From the NCBI RefSeq assembly GCF_025263685.1, contig NZ_CP092109.1, forward strand, positions 1,551,001 to 1,615,000: a DNA stretch of 64,000 bases. The letters are read 5' to 3'. The DNA is from Geoalkalibacter halelectricus. Lineage in GTDB: Bacteria > Desulfobacterota > Desulfuromonadia > Desulfuromonadales > Geoalkalibacteraceae. The notes beneath the pieces are model-generated. The model ran no database searches. It saw only the letters and a program-made list of their open reading frames with translations, and was not told the origin of the DNA. Below, piece after piece: positions 55,611 to 64,000 of the stretch (position 1 is its first letter; every line of letters begins with the position of its first letter). Both the position numbers and the translations under genes were made by a program.

Positions 55611-57287
55611 ATGCGGCTGCAAACCCGGATCATCCTTTCGATGATCTTTTTCTTTTTGCTGTTCGTGCTGCTCGGTGCGGCGACGACGCGCCAGTTGCTC
55701 GGCCCGGTATTGCTGGCCGCCGAGGAAGAGATCGCCCGCATCAACCTGATGCGCGTGGCCTCGGCGCTGCAGCGCGAATCCGAACATCTGTCCATCCTCA
55801 TCACCGACTGGGCGCACTGGGACGAAACCTACCGCTTCGTTCAGGACCGCAACCGCAGATTTCAGGTCACCAACCTCTCCGCCGCCACCTTCAGCAAAAC
55901 CCGCCTGGATCTGATGCTGTTCATCAACACCGAAGGCGAGGTCATTTGGGCGCGCCAACAGGACCATCTCACCGGGCAGGATCTGGAACTCCAGCGCCTG
56001 CCCGTCACCCGCTGGCCCACCGATCACCCGCTGCTCAACTTCAGCGACCCGCAGGAAATTCACTCCGGCATTCTCGCCACCCGCCTGGGTCCCCTGCAGA
56101 TCGCCGCCAGCCCGATTCTCACCAGCATGGGCCACGGCCCGCGCCAAGGCACCATGATCATCGGGCGGCTGCTCGGCGGCAACGAAATCAACCGCCTCAT
56201 CGAACAGACCCGGGTCAACTTTCACCTCTGGCTGGCCGAGGAGAGGGCCTTGCCGCCCGAATCCCTGCGCCTGACCAACTACCTGGAAACGGACTTGAGC
56301 TTTCCCGAGCTGCGCGCCTTGCAGCAAAGCCCGGAATTCGAGCGCATTCTGGCGGATACGGCCGACTTGTCGCCGCCGGAATTTTTCCGCGACCCCGACA
56401 CCTCGCGGATGCTCAACGTCTTTACCCATTTCCCCGACATCTACGGCCAGCCGAGCCTGCTGCTCGAAGTAAGCTTTCCGCGCATTCTCCAGCAATTGAG
56501 CCAGCGCATCTCGCTGATCGTCTTTTCGTGCCTCGCGGTGGTGGGCGCCCTTTTCAGCCTGGCCCATCTGGGCATCATCCGGCGCCTGATCACCCGCCCC
56601 ATCGGCCAGTTGCAGGCGCACATTTCCGAAATCAACGCGGATGAGAGCCTTTCCGGCCGGCTGCAACTGGACGGCGAGGATGAAATCGGGCGGCTTGCCC
56701 AGACCTACAACCGCATGCTCGAGCGCCTCGAAGTCGACCGCGAAAAGCGCACCCAGGCGGAGGCCGAGCTGCGCCGCAACGAGCGCAAATTTCGCACCCT
56801 CTCCATCCGCGACGATCTCACCGGTCTCTACAACGCACGCTATCTCTACCAGGGTCTGCGCCGGCACTTTGAAAAATGCACGGCCGCCAATCGGCCCTTG
56901 GCCCTCTTGTTCATCGACATCGATCGGTTCAAGCAGGTGGTCGACACTCACGGCCACATTCTGGGCAGCCAGGCCATCGCCGAGATGGCGCAGACCATCG
57001 CCGGCTGTTTGAGCAAACCGGCCTTCGCGGTGTCCTACGGGGGGGATGAATACGTGGTGGTGCTACCGGGAGCCGACCGCAAGGCGGCCATCGCCAAGGC
57101 CGATGAGATGCGCGCGCGCATTGCCCAGACGACCTTCCTCGCCGAGCATGGCCTCAGCGTCAAGCTTACCTGCAGTTTCGGGGTAGCGAGCTACCCCGAG
57201 GATGCCGGCGACCTCAAGAGCCTGCTCGCCATCGCCGATAAGTCCCTGTTCTATGTCAAAAGTCGCGGACGCGACGGGGTCGCCTGA
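55611..57287 (+). CDS. CHASE4-HAMP-GGDEF diguanylate cyclase
   Basis: A 558-aa membrane protein. Membrane segments at about 8-28 and 293-316 enclose a CHASE4 domain (ILITDWAHWDETYRFVQD). HAMP and a coiled coil lead to GGDEF (about 390-558) with the catalytic motif SYGGDEYVVVLPG near residue 475; the last Phe is Tyr. The RxxD inhibitory site upstream of the motif is missing, so product feedback is probably absent. It should make c-di-GMP in response to a periplasmic signal. Confidence 0.9.
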   Translation: MRLQTRIILSMIFFFLLFVLLGAATTRQLLGPVLLAAEEEIARINLMRVASALQRESEHLSILITDWAHWDETYRFVQDRNRRFQVTNLSAATFSKTRLDLMLFINTEGEVIWARQQDHLTGQDLELQRLPVTRWPTDHPLLNFSDPQEIHSGILATRLGPLQIAASPILTSMGHGPRQGTMIIGRLLGGNEINRLIEQTRVNFHLWLAEERALPPESLRLTNYLETDLSFPELRALQQSPEFERILADTADLSPPEFFRDPDTSRMLNVFTHFPDIYGQPSLLLEVSFPRILQQLSQRISLIVFSCLAVVGALFSLAHLGIIRRLITRPIGQLQAHISEINADESLSGRLQLDGEDEIGRLAQTYNRMLERLEVDREKRTQAEAELRRNERKFRTLSIRDDLTGLYNARYLYQGLRRHFEKCTAANRPLALLFIDIDRFKQVVDTHGHILGSQAIAEMAQTIAGCLSKPAFAVSYGGDEYVVVLPGADRKAAIAKADEMRARIAQTTFLAEHGLSVKLTCSFGVASYPEDAGDLKSLLAIADKSLFYVKSRGRDGVA

Positions 57288-57302
57288 CGGCGCACCGCAC
57301 TG

Positions 57303-58994
57303 TCAAGAGTCTAGTCGTAGTATCAGACCACCGACAAAACGCGGATCCAGATCCCGAGGTTCCAGGGAACACAATCCCTCCTCCCAAAGATCCAGGCAGT
57401 AATCGGCAAACTCGCCCGCCCCCGGCGCCAGCCCCTCGGCCCAGGCGCGGCTTTCCTCGCGCACCCGCGGCTTGATCCGCCCTTCCTCGGTCACCAGACT
57501 CCATAAGCGCGCCAGGTCGTCGCGGCCGAGGGCGCAGGGTGCCGCCTCGCCTCCCAGCAAACGATTGGCCAGAGTCGTCAGGAACAGATCGGAGAGGCCC
57601 ACATCCTCTGGGTTCTCCGGAACGCATCCGGACAGGTCCCAGGTGCTCGGATCCGGCAGGACAAAGCCCAGCCGCCCGTCGAACAAGCGCACCTGGGTTT
57701 CGATCCGTTCCAACCAGCGGGCGCACAGGTGCACTTCCTCCACGGCGGCGAACGGGCGCTCACCGGCGCGGTGGACATCGAGGGCGCCCTCGTAGAGCAT
57801 GGGGCGTTTGCGGCACAGGGCTTCGAGCAGAGCGCGAAAGGGGCCGTCAAGGTAAAACGCGGGCGGCGCGCCACGCAGCGCTTCGGCGCGCTTTTTCAGA
57901 TCCAGGGTCAGGCTGAGGCCGAGGCGAAACAGATATTCGAGGTAGGCGTTGTCGAAATAGCGAATGGCCTGATCGAGATCCTTACCGGCCAGGTGCTCCA
58001 GGGCGATGTTGAGATAGCGATACACCTGCTGCATGGCCTGCTGCACCTGGGCCAGATCGCCGACATCGACGCGCTCGGCGATCATCACCTTGTTGAGCAG
58101 GTAAGTCAGCTCCCAGCAGGCGTCGGGCTCCAGACCGCGAGCGAGGATCTCGCCGAGCAGATTGGCCGGCGGCACGGCAAGCACGAAACCAGGAGCCTCG
58201 GCGCCTTCCTCGGCGGCGCGGAAGGGAATCTTGGCGCGCGCCTCCATGCTGAAGGACGCCGGGGCCAGGTAGGCAAACACCCCCAGGGCCTCGAAGGGAT
58301 CGGGAAAGCCGCGATCCTGAAGTCTCGCGCTACGCCCCTGGTAGGCGAAATCCTCGAGGGAGGAGTCGGCTTCGTTACGCACCGTCTCCATGAGCAGCAG
58401 ATAGAAATCTCGGTCGTGCCGATAGAGAATATCGAGGAAGTGACCGATGATTTTGGCGCTCTCCGAATCGACAAAATCCATCTCATAGATGCGCTCGGAG
58501 CGCCCATCGGCCAGGGCGTCCTCGTCGACCAGGGATTCGAGACCGCGGGTGATGACGATGAATTTGCGCAGCATCAGGGTCAGCAGCTCGAAATCCATCT
58601 CCCGCGCCGTCTCCACAACCTTGCGCTCGCCCGTTTCCAGCAGCATGGCCAGCCACTCCAAGGTCGGCTGCGGCATCAGCTCCTCGCCCTGCCACAGATC
58701 CAGGTCGAAAAAAGTGGTCATCTGCTCGGTGGTGGCCATGGCCAGCAGTTCGACGCAATCCTCGACACCCAACTCCTTGATGAGCAAATAGACTTCCTGG
58801 GACGGCAAGCGCCGCACCAGTTCCTCGCAATCACGCGCGTTGAGCAGCAGCTGATATTTCTGCTTCCCGGAGACATTGCGCACCAGACGCAGGCGCTCCT
58901 CGACGGTCAGGGCATTGAATTCGGCGGTTGCGGAAGTGGGCCGCGGACGCAGGGCGCGCTCGGTGCCGCCTTCGGGGTGTTCGGCAGAGATCAT
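57303..58994 (-). CDS. DUF6178-family protein
   Basis: A 563-aa cytosolic, mostly helical protein of the DUF6178 family, found in Desulfobacterota and relatives, with no known function. Its residues are acidic and Leu-rich (LVRNVSGKQKYQLLLNARDC, LLAMATTEQMTTFFDLDLWQ), suggesting a TPR- or armadillo-like helical stack. ATG 58994 is preferred over an upstream in-frame start because the added N-terminus would be encoded by the dispersed repeat at 59030-59065. No catalytic motif is visible. Confidence 0.75.
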   Translation of the reverse strand: MISAEHPEGGTERALRPRPTSATAEFNALTVEERLRLVRNVSGKQKYQLLLNARDCEELVRRLPSQEVYLLIKELGVEDCVELLAMATTEQMTTFFDLDLWQGEELMPQPTLEWLAMLLETGERKVVETAREMDFELLTLMLRKFIVITRGLESLVDEDALADGRSERIYEMDFVDSESAKIIGHFLDILYRHDRDFYLLLMETVRNEADSSLEDFAYQGRSARLQDRGFPDPFEALGVFAYLAPASFSMEARAKIPFRAAEEGAEAPGFVLAVPPANLLGEILARGLEPDACWELTYLLNKVMIAERVDVGDLAQVQQAMQQVYRYLNIALEHLAGKDLDQAIRYFDNAYLEYLFRLGLSLTLDLKKRAEALRGAPPAFYLDGPFRALLEALCRKRPMLYEGALDVHRAGERPFAAVEEVHLCARWLERIETQVRLFDGRLGFVLPDPSTWDLSGCVPENPEDVGLSDLFLTTLANRLLGGEAAPCALGRDDLARLWSLVTEEGRIKPRVREESRAWAEGLAPGAGEFADYCLDLWEEGLCSLEPRDLDPRFVGGLILRLDS

Positions 58995-59029
58995 GGAGAA
59001 ACGATACCTTTGGAAGGATGGCGCTAATT

Positions 59030-59065
59030 GTTCAGCATGGGGCTGCGACCCCACGCCAGGTGAAC
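59030..59065. repeat. Short nested palindrome, copy 2 of the dispersed repeat
   Basis: Outer arms GTTCA/TGAAC with an inner GGGG-ctgcga-CCCC hairpin, sharing the core and spacing of 5675-5711. It lies between the DUF6178 start and the antiporter stop. Confidence 0.6.
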
Positions 59066-59133
59066 TGAGTTATGGAGGTCAATGTAATGCAGGGTACAAA
59101 CGAGGTCAAGCCAAGGTCCAACAGCCAAGGCCC

Positions 59134-60828
59134 TCAGCCGTCGGTGGTGCTCTTGACCAGGGCGAGAAACTCCGTCATGCCGGATACCTCCAGGGCCGCC
59201 TGGCGGAATTCGCGCTGTCGGAAGGTGCGGGCGATATCGGCCAGGATCTGCACCTGAGCGCCATTGTCGTCCTCGGGGGTGAGAATGAGCAGGATGAACT
59301 GCGCCGTCTTGCCGTCGGGAGCGTTGAAATCAATGCCGGCGGCGCTCAACCCCAGAACCACCACCGGCTCGGACAACCCGGCAAGCCGCGCATGGGGCAC
59401 CGCCACCCCATAGCCCAGGCCGGTGGCCATGAGCCGCTCGCGCGCGCGCACCGCCTCGACGACGGTTTCGACGCTGATCCCCTCCACGGGCCCCAGGGTC
59501 CCGGCTAATTCGGCAATGGCCGCGTCACGATCATGGGCCTGCAGACGCACCAGACCTCGAGACGGTAAAAAATTGATGAAGCGGCGGGGTTTTTTCAAAC
59601 GCAGGATGCTCTGCATGGCCGGCCCGCTCATGAGCGAGGTGACAATGGCCATGATGACCAGGGCGACAAACAGGGGCTCACCGATCAGCCCGAAACGCAA
59701 CGCCAGCAGCCCCAAAATGATCTCCATGGCGCCGCGGGCATTCATGCCAAAACCGATGGCCCAGGATTCTCGCGGCGACAACCCGGCCAGACGTCCACCC
59801 AACCCACAGCCCAGCACTTTGCCAAGGCAGGCCACCACCAGCACCACAAGCACCAGCAGCGGATCGAAATGCTCGACGAAATTGACCTTGAGCCCGATGG
59901 AGGCGAAAAACAGGGGCGCGAAGAAAAACGAAACGAACTGGTCGATGACTCCACGGATGCGCTCGCGGAAATGGGGCGTATCGCCCATGGCCACCCCGAC
60001 GAGGAAGCTGCCGAAGATGGCATGCACCCCGATCCACTCGGTAAAGGCGGCGCCGAGCAGGGCCACCGAAAGGGTGAAGCCCAATTGGCCGCCGGGCCAG
60101 CTCGCATGGGCCTGGATCCAGGGCAGCATGCGGTGAATCGACCAGCGCGCCACGGTGAGCATCATCAGGGTAAACAGCAGGGTCAGAATAATGGTCGAGC
60201 CGATGGAGAAGGCATCGCTGCCCGTAACGCCCATCATGCCCAGAATCACCGCGAAAATGATCCAGCCGATGAGATCGTTGAAGACCGCCGCGGCCACGAT
60301 CATCATGCCCAGATCACTGCGGTAGAGATCCAGATCCATGAGGGTCTTGGCGATGACCGGCAGTGCCGAGATGGACAACGCGGTGGCGATGAACAGGGCG
60401 AAAATAAGTGGCGCGGCGCCCGGCTCGCGACCCATCAATCCGGGCAGGTACCAGGCCATGGCAAAGCCGGTGGCAAAGGGAAAGACGATGCCGGCCAGCC
60501 CCACGGTGGCAACGGCGCGCCCCTGGCGCCAGACCGTGGAGATGTCGGCCTCCATGCCCGCCACCAGCAGAAACAGCACGATGGCCAGGGTGACCATGCC
60601 GTCGAGCAGCAAGGCGCCGGTGCCGCTGCGCGGGAACAACAGGTTGCTGAAGTTCGGGGCCAGGGCGCCCAACACCGTGGGGCCAAGCAGGATTCCGGCA
60701 AGAATTTCACCGAATACCGCCGGCAGCTGAAATCGGCGCGCGATTTCGCCCAGCAGACGCGCAGCGGCCAACAGCACGCCCAGGCCGGCGAGCAGGATGG
60801 TGACATCCTGATGGCTCAGCGACTCCAT
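59134..60828 (-). CDS. CPA2-type cation/proton antiporter fused to PTS EIIA
   Basis: A 564-aa membrane protein. Residues 1-400 are a 12-helix Kef/NhaK-like antiporter (LAGILLGPTVLG, GMEADISTVW, FGSFLVGVAMGDTP). Residues 430-560 form a PTS EIIA type-2 domain with a phosphorylatable histidine in GVAVPHARLAG. Exchange of Na+ or K+ for H+ would then be tuned by PTS phosphorylation, as in other EIIA fusions. ATG 60828 is chosen for the family start MESLSHQDVTILLAGLG; an extra in-frame stretch upstream is unsupported. Confidence 0.85.
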   Translation of the reverse strand: MESLSHQDVTILLAGLGVLLAAARLLGEIARRFQLPAVFGEILAGILLGPTVLGALAPNFSNLLFPRSGTGALLLDGMVTLAIVLFLLVAGMEADISTVWRQGRAVATVGLAGIVFPFATGFAMAWYLPGLMGREPGAAPLIFALFIATALSISALPVIAKTLMDLDLYRSDLGMMIVAAAVFNDLIGWIIFAVILGMMGVTGSDAFSIGSTIILTLLFTLMMLTVARWSIHRMLPWIQAHASWPGGQLGFTLSVALLGAAFTEWIGVHAIFGSFLVGVAMGDTPHFRERIRGVIDQFVSFFFAPLFFASIGLKVNFVEHFDPLLVLVVLVVACLGKVLGCGLGGRLAGLSPRESWAIGFGMNARGAMEIILGLLALRFGLIGEPLFVALVIMAIVTSLMSGPAMQSILRLKKPRRFINFLPSRGLVRLQAHDRDAAIAELAGTLGPVEGISVETVVEAVRARERLMATGLGYGVAVPHARLAGLSEPVVVLGLSAAGIDFNAPDGKTAQFILLILTPEDDNGAQVQILADIARTFRQREFRQAALEVSGMTEFLALVKSTTDG

Positions 60829-60977
60829 GGCTTGGCCGCCTGCGCCCGACTCACCCGGGGGCGCCTGCTGGAAGAAATGTGAACAAACCGCATGAGGACA
60901 TCTCCACGGAGATCCTGGCACGGCTCCTGGCAGAAGCCTTGCCGCGCCTCGACGAGCCTGGCGCCCGCCGGGAATAC

Positions 60978-61007
60978 TTGACACAAACCGCGGCCGCCAC
61001 GTAAAAA
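60978..61007 (+). promoter_or_regulatory. Sigma-70 promoter of the PAS kinase gene
   Basis: Consensus TTGACA (60978-60983), 18-nt spacer, TAAAAA (61002-61007), about 28 bp before ATG 61035. A GGAG lies 11 nt before the start codon. Confidence 0.55.
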
Positions 61008-61034
61008 TGACATAATCCGCGGAGAAAATACATT

Positions 61035-62204
61035 ATGGAAATGCACTCGCTTACGACCTGCCATGCGCCCCCCGAGCGTGCCGACGGCGAAGAGCTTAGG
61101 GTCCAGGCCGGGCTGTTTGCTCGCAACGATTTGAGCCGCGAACTGCTTGACGCCGTTCCCACCCTGCTCGCTATCCTCAACGCCCAGCGGCAGATCGTGT
61201 TCAGCAACCGCGCCCTGTTGAATTTTCTCGCCACCACCGACGAGAGCACCGGTCGCGGCCTGCGCCCGGGCGAGCTGTTCGGCTGCACCAACGCGCGGCT
61301 CATGCCCGCGGGCTGCGGCACCGCCGAGGCCTGCCGCACCTGCGGCGCGGTCAACGCCATTCTCAACGGACTCGCCGGCCGCGGCGACAGCCAGGAATAC
61401 CGCCTGACGCGCCAGGACCAGGGCCACCACCAAGCCCTCGACCTGCGCATCCACACCACACCCCTGAGGCACCAAAACCAACAGTTCGTGGTCTTTACCA
61501 TCGAGGACATCAGCCACCAGAAGCGTCGCTCGGCCCTGGAACGCATCTTTTTTCACGACATTCTCAATCTGGCCGGCAGCGTGCAGGGCTTCTGCCAACT
61601 GCTCGCCGACCAGCCCGGGGATCCCGACGCCCCGGAAATGCTGCGCCTCATCGATTCGGCCTCCTCGCAGGTCGTCGAGGAGATCAAGGCCCAGCGCACC
61701 CTGCTCGCCGCGGAAAACCGCGAATTGCAGGTCAACTTCGAACCCCTCAACGCCCGGGCCATGATTGTGCAGGCCATGGAAACCTACCGCCGCCATCCCA
61801 GCGCCCAAGGAAAGCAGATCCTGACCGAATCAAACGGCCAGGATCTCTGGTTCCAAAGCGACCCGACCCTGCTCGGACGGGTTTTGGGCAACATGGTAAA
61901 AAACGCCCTCGAGGCCTGCCGCGAGGGCGAAACGGTCCGCGCCGGCTGCCGCCTGGCCAATGATTACGTGCAGTTTTGGGTGCATAACCCCGCGGCCATC
62001 CCCCGCGACATCCAGCTACAACTCTTTCAGCGCTCCTTTTCCACCAAGGGGCCGGGACGCGGTTTGGGCACCTACAGCATGCGCCTGCTTACCGAGGAGT
62101 ATCTGGACGGCACCATCTCCTTTACCTCAACGCCCGAGGAGGGCACCACCTTTCAGGCCGCCTTTCCCCTCAACCTGCCCTTCGCCCCACCCCGCGGAGC
62201 CTGA
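61035..62204 (+). CDS. Soluble PAS-type histidine kinase with a cysteine cluster
   Basis: A 389-aa cytosolic kinase. A PAS domain (about 30-165) contains FGCTNARLMPAGCGTAEACR and CRTCG, four conserved cysteines suited to a redox or metal cofactor. The phosphorylated histidine is in RIFFHDILNLAGS. The ATPase domain has VLGNMVKNALEACREGE and GPGRGLGTYSM. No receiver is fused or adjacent. The kinase assignment is firm; the cofactor is inferred from the cysteines. Confidence 0.82.
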   Translation: MEMHSLTTCHAPPERADGEELRVQAGLFARNDLSRELLDAVPTLLAILNAQRQIVFSNRALLNFLATTDESTGRGLRPGELFGCTNARLMPAGCGTAEACRTCGAVNAILNGLAGRGDSQEYRLTRQDQGHHQALDLRIHTTPLRHQNQQFVVFTIEDISHQKRRSALERIFFHDILNLAGSVQGFCQLLADQPGDPDAPEMLRLIDSASSQVVEEIKAQRTLLAAENRELQVNFEPLNARAMIVQAMETYRRHPSAQGKQILTESNGQDLWFQSDPTLLGRVLGNMVKNALEACREGETVRAGCRLANDYVQFWVHNPAAIPRDIQLQLFQRSFSTKGPGRGLGTYSMRLLTEEYLDGTISFTSTPEEGTTFQAAFPLNLPFAPPRGA

Positions 62205-62233
62205 AATTCGCGCTTCTAACCGGGGTCCTGAGG

Positions 62234-62713
62234 TCAAAGGCTCCACTCCCAGCGCTGCCCGGGCCAGTATTCTCCGGCCCACTCGGCGAGTTGCTTGCCC
62301 GTAGCGTAGCCCAGGGTCAGGGTCACGCCCGGAACACGGCTGAAACGCATCTCCAGGGTGTGTCCGAAAAACCCTTTCTTGTCCTCGACGCTGATTTCCT
62401 CCCAGGGAATCAACAAAGGTGGGTGTCCGGGGCGCAGCACGAACAAAGGCGCCAAATATAACCCCTGGTGGCTGACGCCAAGGGTCATGGTGTTGCCGTA
62501 GCGCACCCCGCGCTCCAGCAAAATCGTCTGCAGAAACAGGCGCCGCCCACTGAATCCGCCCAGCAGGGAGTAGGGTCCGCTGAGCTTTGTCCACCCACCG
62601 AATCGCGCCACACCGTGACAGAGAACAAACCAAGCCAGCAGTCCCAACACCAGCCATTCCAGCCAGGCACCCTCGGCGGCTTCCAGAATCAGGCCCATCC
62701 CCAAATCGACCAA
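62234..62713 (-). CDS. Membrane-associated protein of unknown function
   Basis: A protein of about 159 aa with one clear membrane helix near the N-terminus (EWLVLGLLAWFVLCHGVARF) and a PH-like beta-rich rest (PLLIPWEEISVEDKKGFFGH). TTG 62713 is chosen because a GGGAGG ribosome site lies about 8 nt upstream; ATG 62737 (8 codons longer) has none. The family is not recognised. Confidence 0.6.
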   Translation of the reverse strand: MVDLGMGLILEAAEGAWLEWLVLGLLAWFVLCHGVARFGGWTKLSGPYSLLGGFSGRRLFLQTILLERGVRYGNTMTLGVSHQGLYLAPLFVLRPGHPPLLIPWEEISVEDKKGFFGHTLEMRFSRVPGVTLTLGYATGKQLAEWAGEYWPGQRWEWSL

Positions 62714-62852
62714 GAACACACCTCCCTTCTTTTGCATTCATTTTAAAAGATAAGTGATTTCAGACCGATGGCAAGCCCCCGCGGCAGGTTGCCGCCCAAG
62801 GGGTAAGCCTGAGCCTAAGATTAAAAAAACCGCCGGGCAAATTGAAAATTCT

Positions 62853-62881
62853 CTTGCAGCTGGTATATCTACCTTATAATA
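62853..62881 (+). promoter_or_regulatory. Possible promoter of the OmpA-like gene
   Basis: A perfect -10 TATAAT (62876-62881) has a weak -35 TCTTGC 17 nt upstream (62853-62858). It lies about 70 bp before ATG 62953. Confidence 0.5.
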
Positions 62882-62952
62882 TTCGTTTCCGGCTTGCTTA
62901 CGTCCGGAGAGAGCTTTCACCAATCAACAATTTGTACTAGGGGGATTAAGGT

Positions 62953-64000
62953 ATGAAAAAAACCGCATGGGTAACACTACTACTAATCCTTGCCGCAAGC
63001 CTGATTTCCGGCTGTGCGGGGCACAGGGCCGCTCCCGCGCAACCGCTGGAATTTTCGCCCGCCAACATTCCCGCTGGACAATATGAGGCGAAAATCGACA
63101 ATTTTCAGGTCATCATCGACGCTTCCATGTCCATGGGAACTTTCAACCAACGTGATCTCAAGACCGCCAAGAACTTCGCCGCCACCCTCAACCGCAGCAT
63201 CCCCAGCGACCTGGAGCTGACCGCCGGATTGCGGACTTTCGGGCACAGCGATCGTCAGTCCAGCAAACTGACCGAACTGGTCTACGGCATGAGCCCCTAC
63301 TCCCAAGGCGATTTCACGCAGGGATTGAACAAAATCAAATATGCCGGTGGCAACAGCCCGCTGGGTGCCGCGCTTACCGAGGCGGGCAAGGATCTTGCCG
63401 GTCTCTCGGGCAATTCGGCCATACTCGTCGTCAGCGACGGCATGCAGATGGAAACCGCGCCCGCCGCCGCGAAGAAGATCAAGGGCGAAATGGGTGATCG
63501 GCTGTGCATCTACACCGTGGCCATCGGCAACGACCCGGCCGGCCTGAGCCTTCTGGAGAAGGTCGCCCAAGCCGGTGAGTGCGGATCCGCCACCACCGCG
63601 GCGGCCCTGACCTCCCAGGCCAACATGAGAAATTTCGTCGAAAGCGTCTTTTTGACCCCCAGGACCGCAGCTCCGGCACCCGCCCCGGCTCCGGCAGCTC
63701 CGGCACCCGCGCCGCGCGTTGAGTTAACGCTTTACATTCACTTCGACTTCGACAGCGCCGCCATTCGCCCCGAGCATCAGAGCGAGTTGCAGAAAGCCGC
63801 GGATTTCCTGAGAAACAATCCGCAGATCCCGCAGATCATCCTGGCCGGTCACACCTGTCACATCGGCCCCGAAGCCTACAACCAGGGACTCTCCGAGCGG
63901 CGCGCCAATGCGGTACGCAAAGCCCTCACCGAGCAATACGGCATCGACGGCAGGCGCCTGGTCGCGCGTGGCTACGGTGAAACCCAGCCCATCGCCGACA
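62953..64000 (+). CDS. VWA-OmpA lipoprotein (3' end outside window)
   Basis: At least 349 aa, running off the right edge. The signal peptide ends in a lipobox SGC (Cys 21). A VWA-like domain (about 45-230) has the metal-adhesion motif IIDASMS, GGNSPLGAAL and VVSDG. A Pro/Ala-rich linker (PAPAPAPAAPAPA) precedes an OmpA-type peptidoglycan-binding domain (IHFDFDSAAIRPEH, GHTCHIGPEAYNQGLSERRA). The usual Asp after GHT is Cys, a variant I know from other Desulfuromonadales OmpA proteins. It would tie the outer membrane to the cell wall. Confidence 0.88.
   Translation, partial: MKKTAWVTLLLILAASLISGCAGHRAAPAQPLEFSPANIPAGQYEAKIDNFQVIIDASMSMGTFNQRDLKTAKNFAATLNRSIPSDLELTAGLRTFGHSDRQSSKLTELVYGMSPYSQGDFTQGLNKIKYAGGNSPLGAALTEAGKDLAGLSGNSAILVVSDGMQMETAPAAAKKIKGEMGDRLCIYTVAIGNDPAGLSLLEKVAQAGECGSATTAAALTSQANMRNFVESVFLTPRTAAPAPAPAPAAPAPAPRVELTLYIHFDFDSAAIRPEHQSELQKAADFLRNNPQIPQIILAGHTCHIGPEAYNQGLSERRANAVRKALTEQYGIDGRRLVARGYGETQPIAD

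Noticed and set aside
1-64000. CRISPR arrays, prophage, integrases, tRNA or rRNA genes
   Set aside because: No repeat-spacer pattern, phage structural gene, integrase or RNA-gene core was seen on reading both strands. A dedicated tRNA/Infernal scan would settle this.

Overview
The window is GC-rich, densely coded DNA from a Gram-negative anaerobe. The most likely source is a Desulfuromonadales/Geobacterales-type member of the Desulfobacterota. This rests on a three-subunit fumarate reductase/succinate dehydrogenase of the Geobacter/Wolinella kind, many two-component and cyclic-di-GMP proteins, TonB/OmpA/lipoprotein envelope genes, a DUF6178 protein and a DUF4080 radical-SAM protein. The species cannot be named from the sequence alone. 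I saw no rRNA, tRNA, CRISPR array, prophage or intact insertion sequence. The only mobile-like element is a 169-bp palindrome at 41022-41190.

Layout. 1-9.2 kb: a GGDEF-EAL protein cut by the left edge, type II NADH dehydrogenase, a DksA paralogue with one of the four zinc cysteines, an rRNA m5C methyltransferase, an HTH/zinc-ribbon protein, Uup, and a small Cys-rich protein before WrbA. 9.2-21.2 kb: beta-carbonic anhydrase, purKE, an M16C peptidase, HrpB, an exported protein of unknown function, and an M20 peptidase-aminotransferase pair. 21.4-28.3 kb: M23 endopeptidase, a stand-alone MshEN protein, ACP phosphodiesterase, DUF481 porin-like protein, cupin, and two sensory proteins. 28.7-40 kb: a large lipoprotein overlapping a TonB-dependent receptor, a facing LVIVD-repeat propeller, and a hybrid histidine kinase. 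40-46.5 kb: a rhomboid ending inside the palindromic element, a small lipoprotein, then frdCAB with a clear promoter, operator-like repeats and a long structured leader, followed by a rhodanese/ferritin-like fusion. 46.6-51.8 kb: a GlrK-QseG-GlrR (QseEGF) operon led by a radical-SAM gene. 51.9-64 kb: DUF4080 radical SAM, a chemoreceptor, CHASE4-GGDEF, DUF6178, a Na+/H+ antiporter fused to a PTS EIIA domain, a PAS kinase, and an OmpA-like lipoprotein cut by the right edge.

The most interesting part is 46.6-47.0 kb, just downstream of glrR. On the minus strand it holds a sigma-54 promoter (GG-N10-GC), a following 124-nt ATG-free stretch, and a strong intrinsic terminator whose two G-U wobble pairs form only in the minus-strand RNA. 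Three upstream sites fit NGTC-N10-NACA, close to the TGTC-N10-GACA sites GlrR uses at glmY in enterobacteria. I infer a sigma-54/GlrR-controlled small RNA, which would extend the QseEGF-GlmY logic outside the gammaproteobacteria.

The genes otherwise suggest respiratory central metabolism (frdCAB, ndh), extensive c-di-GMP and phosphorelay signalling, and envelope functions of unknown specificity. The lipoprotein/TonB receptor/LVIVD set is the best candidate for an uncharacterised envelope system.
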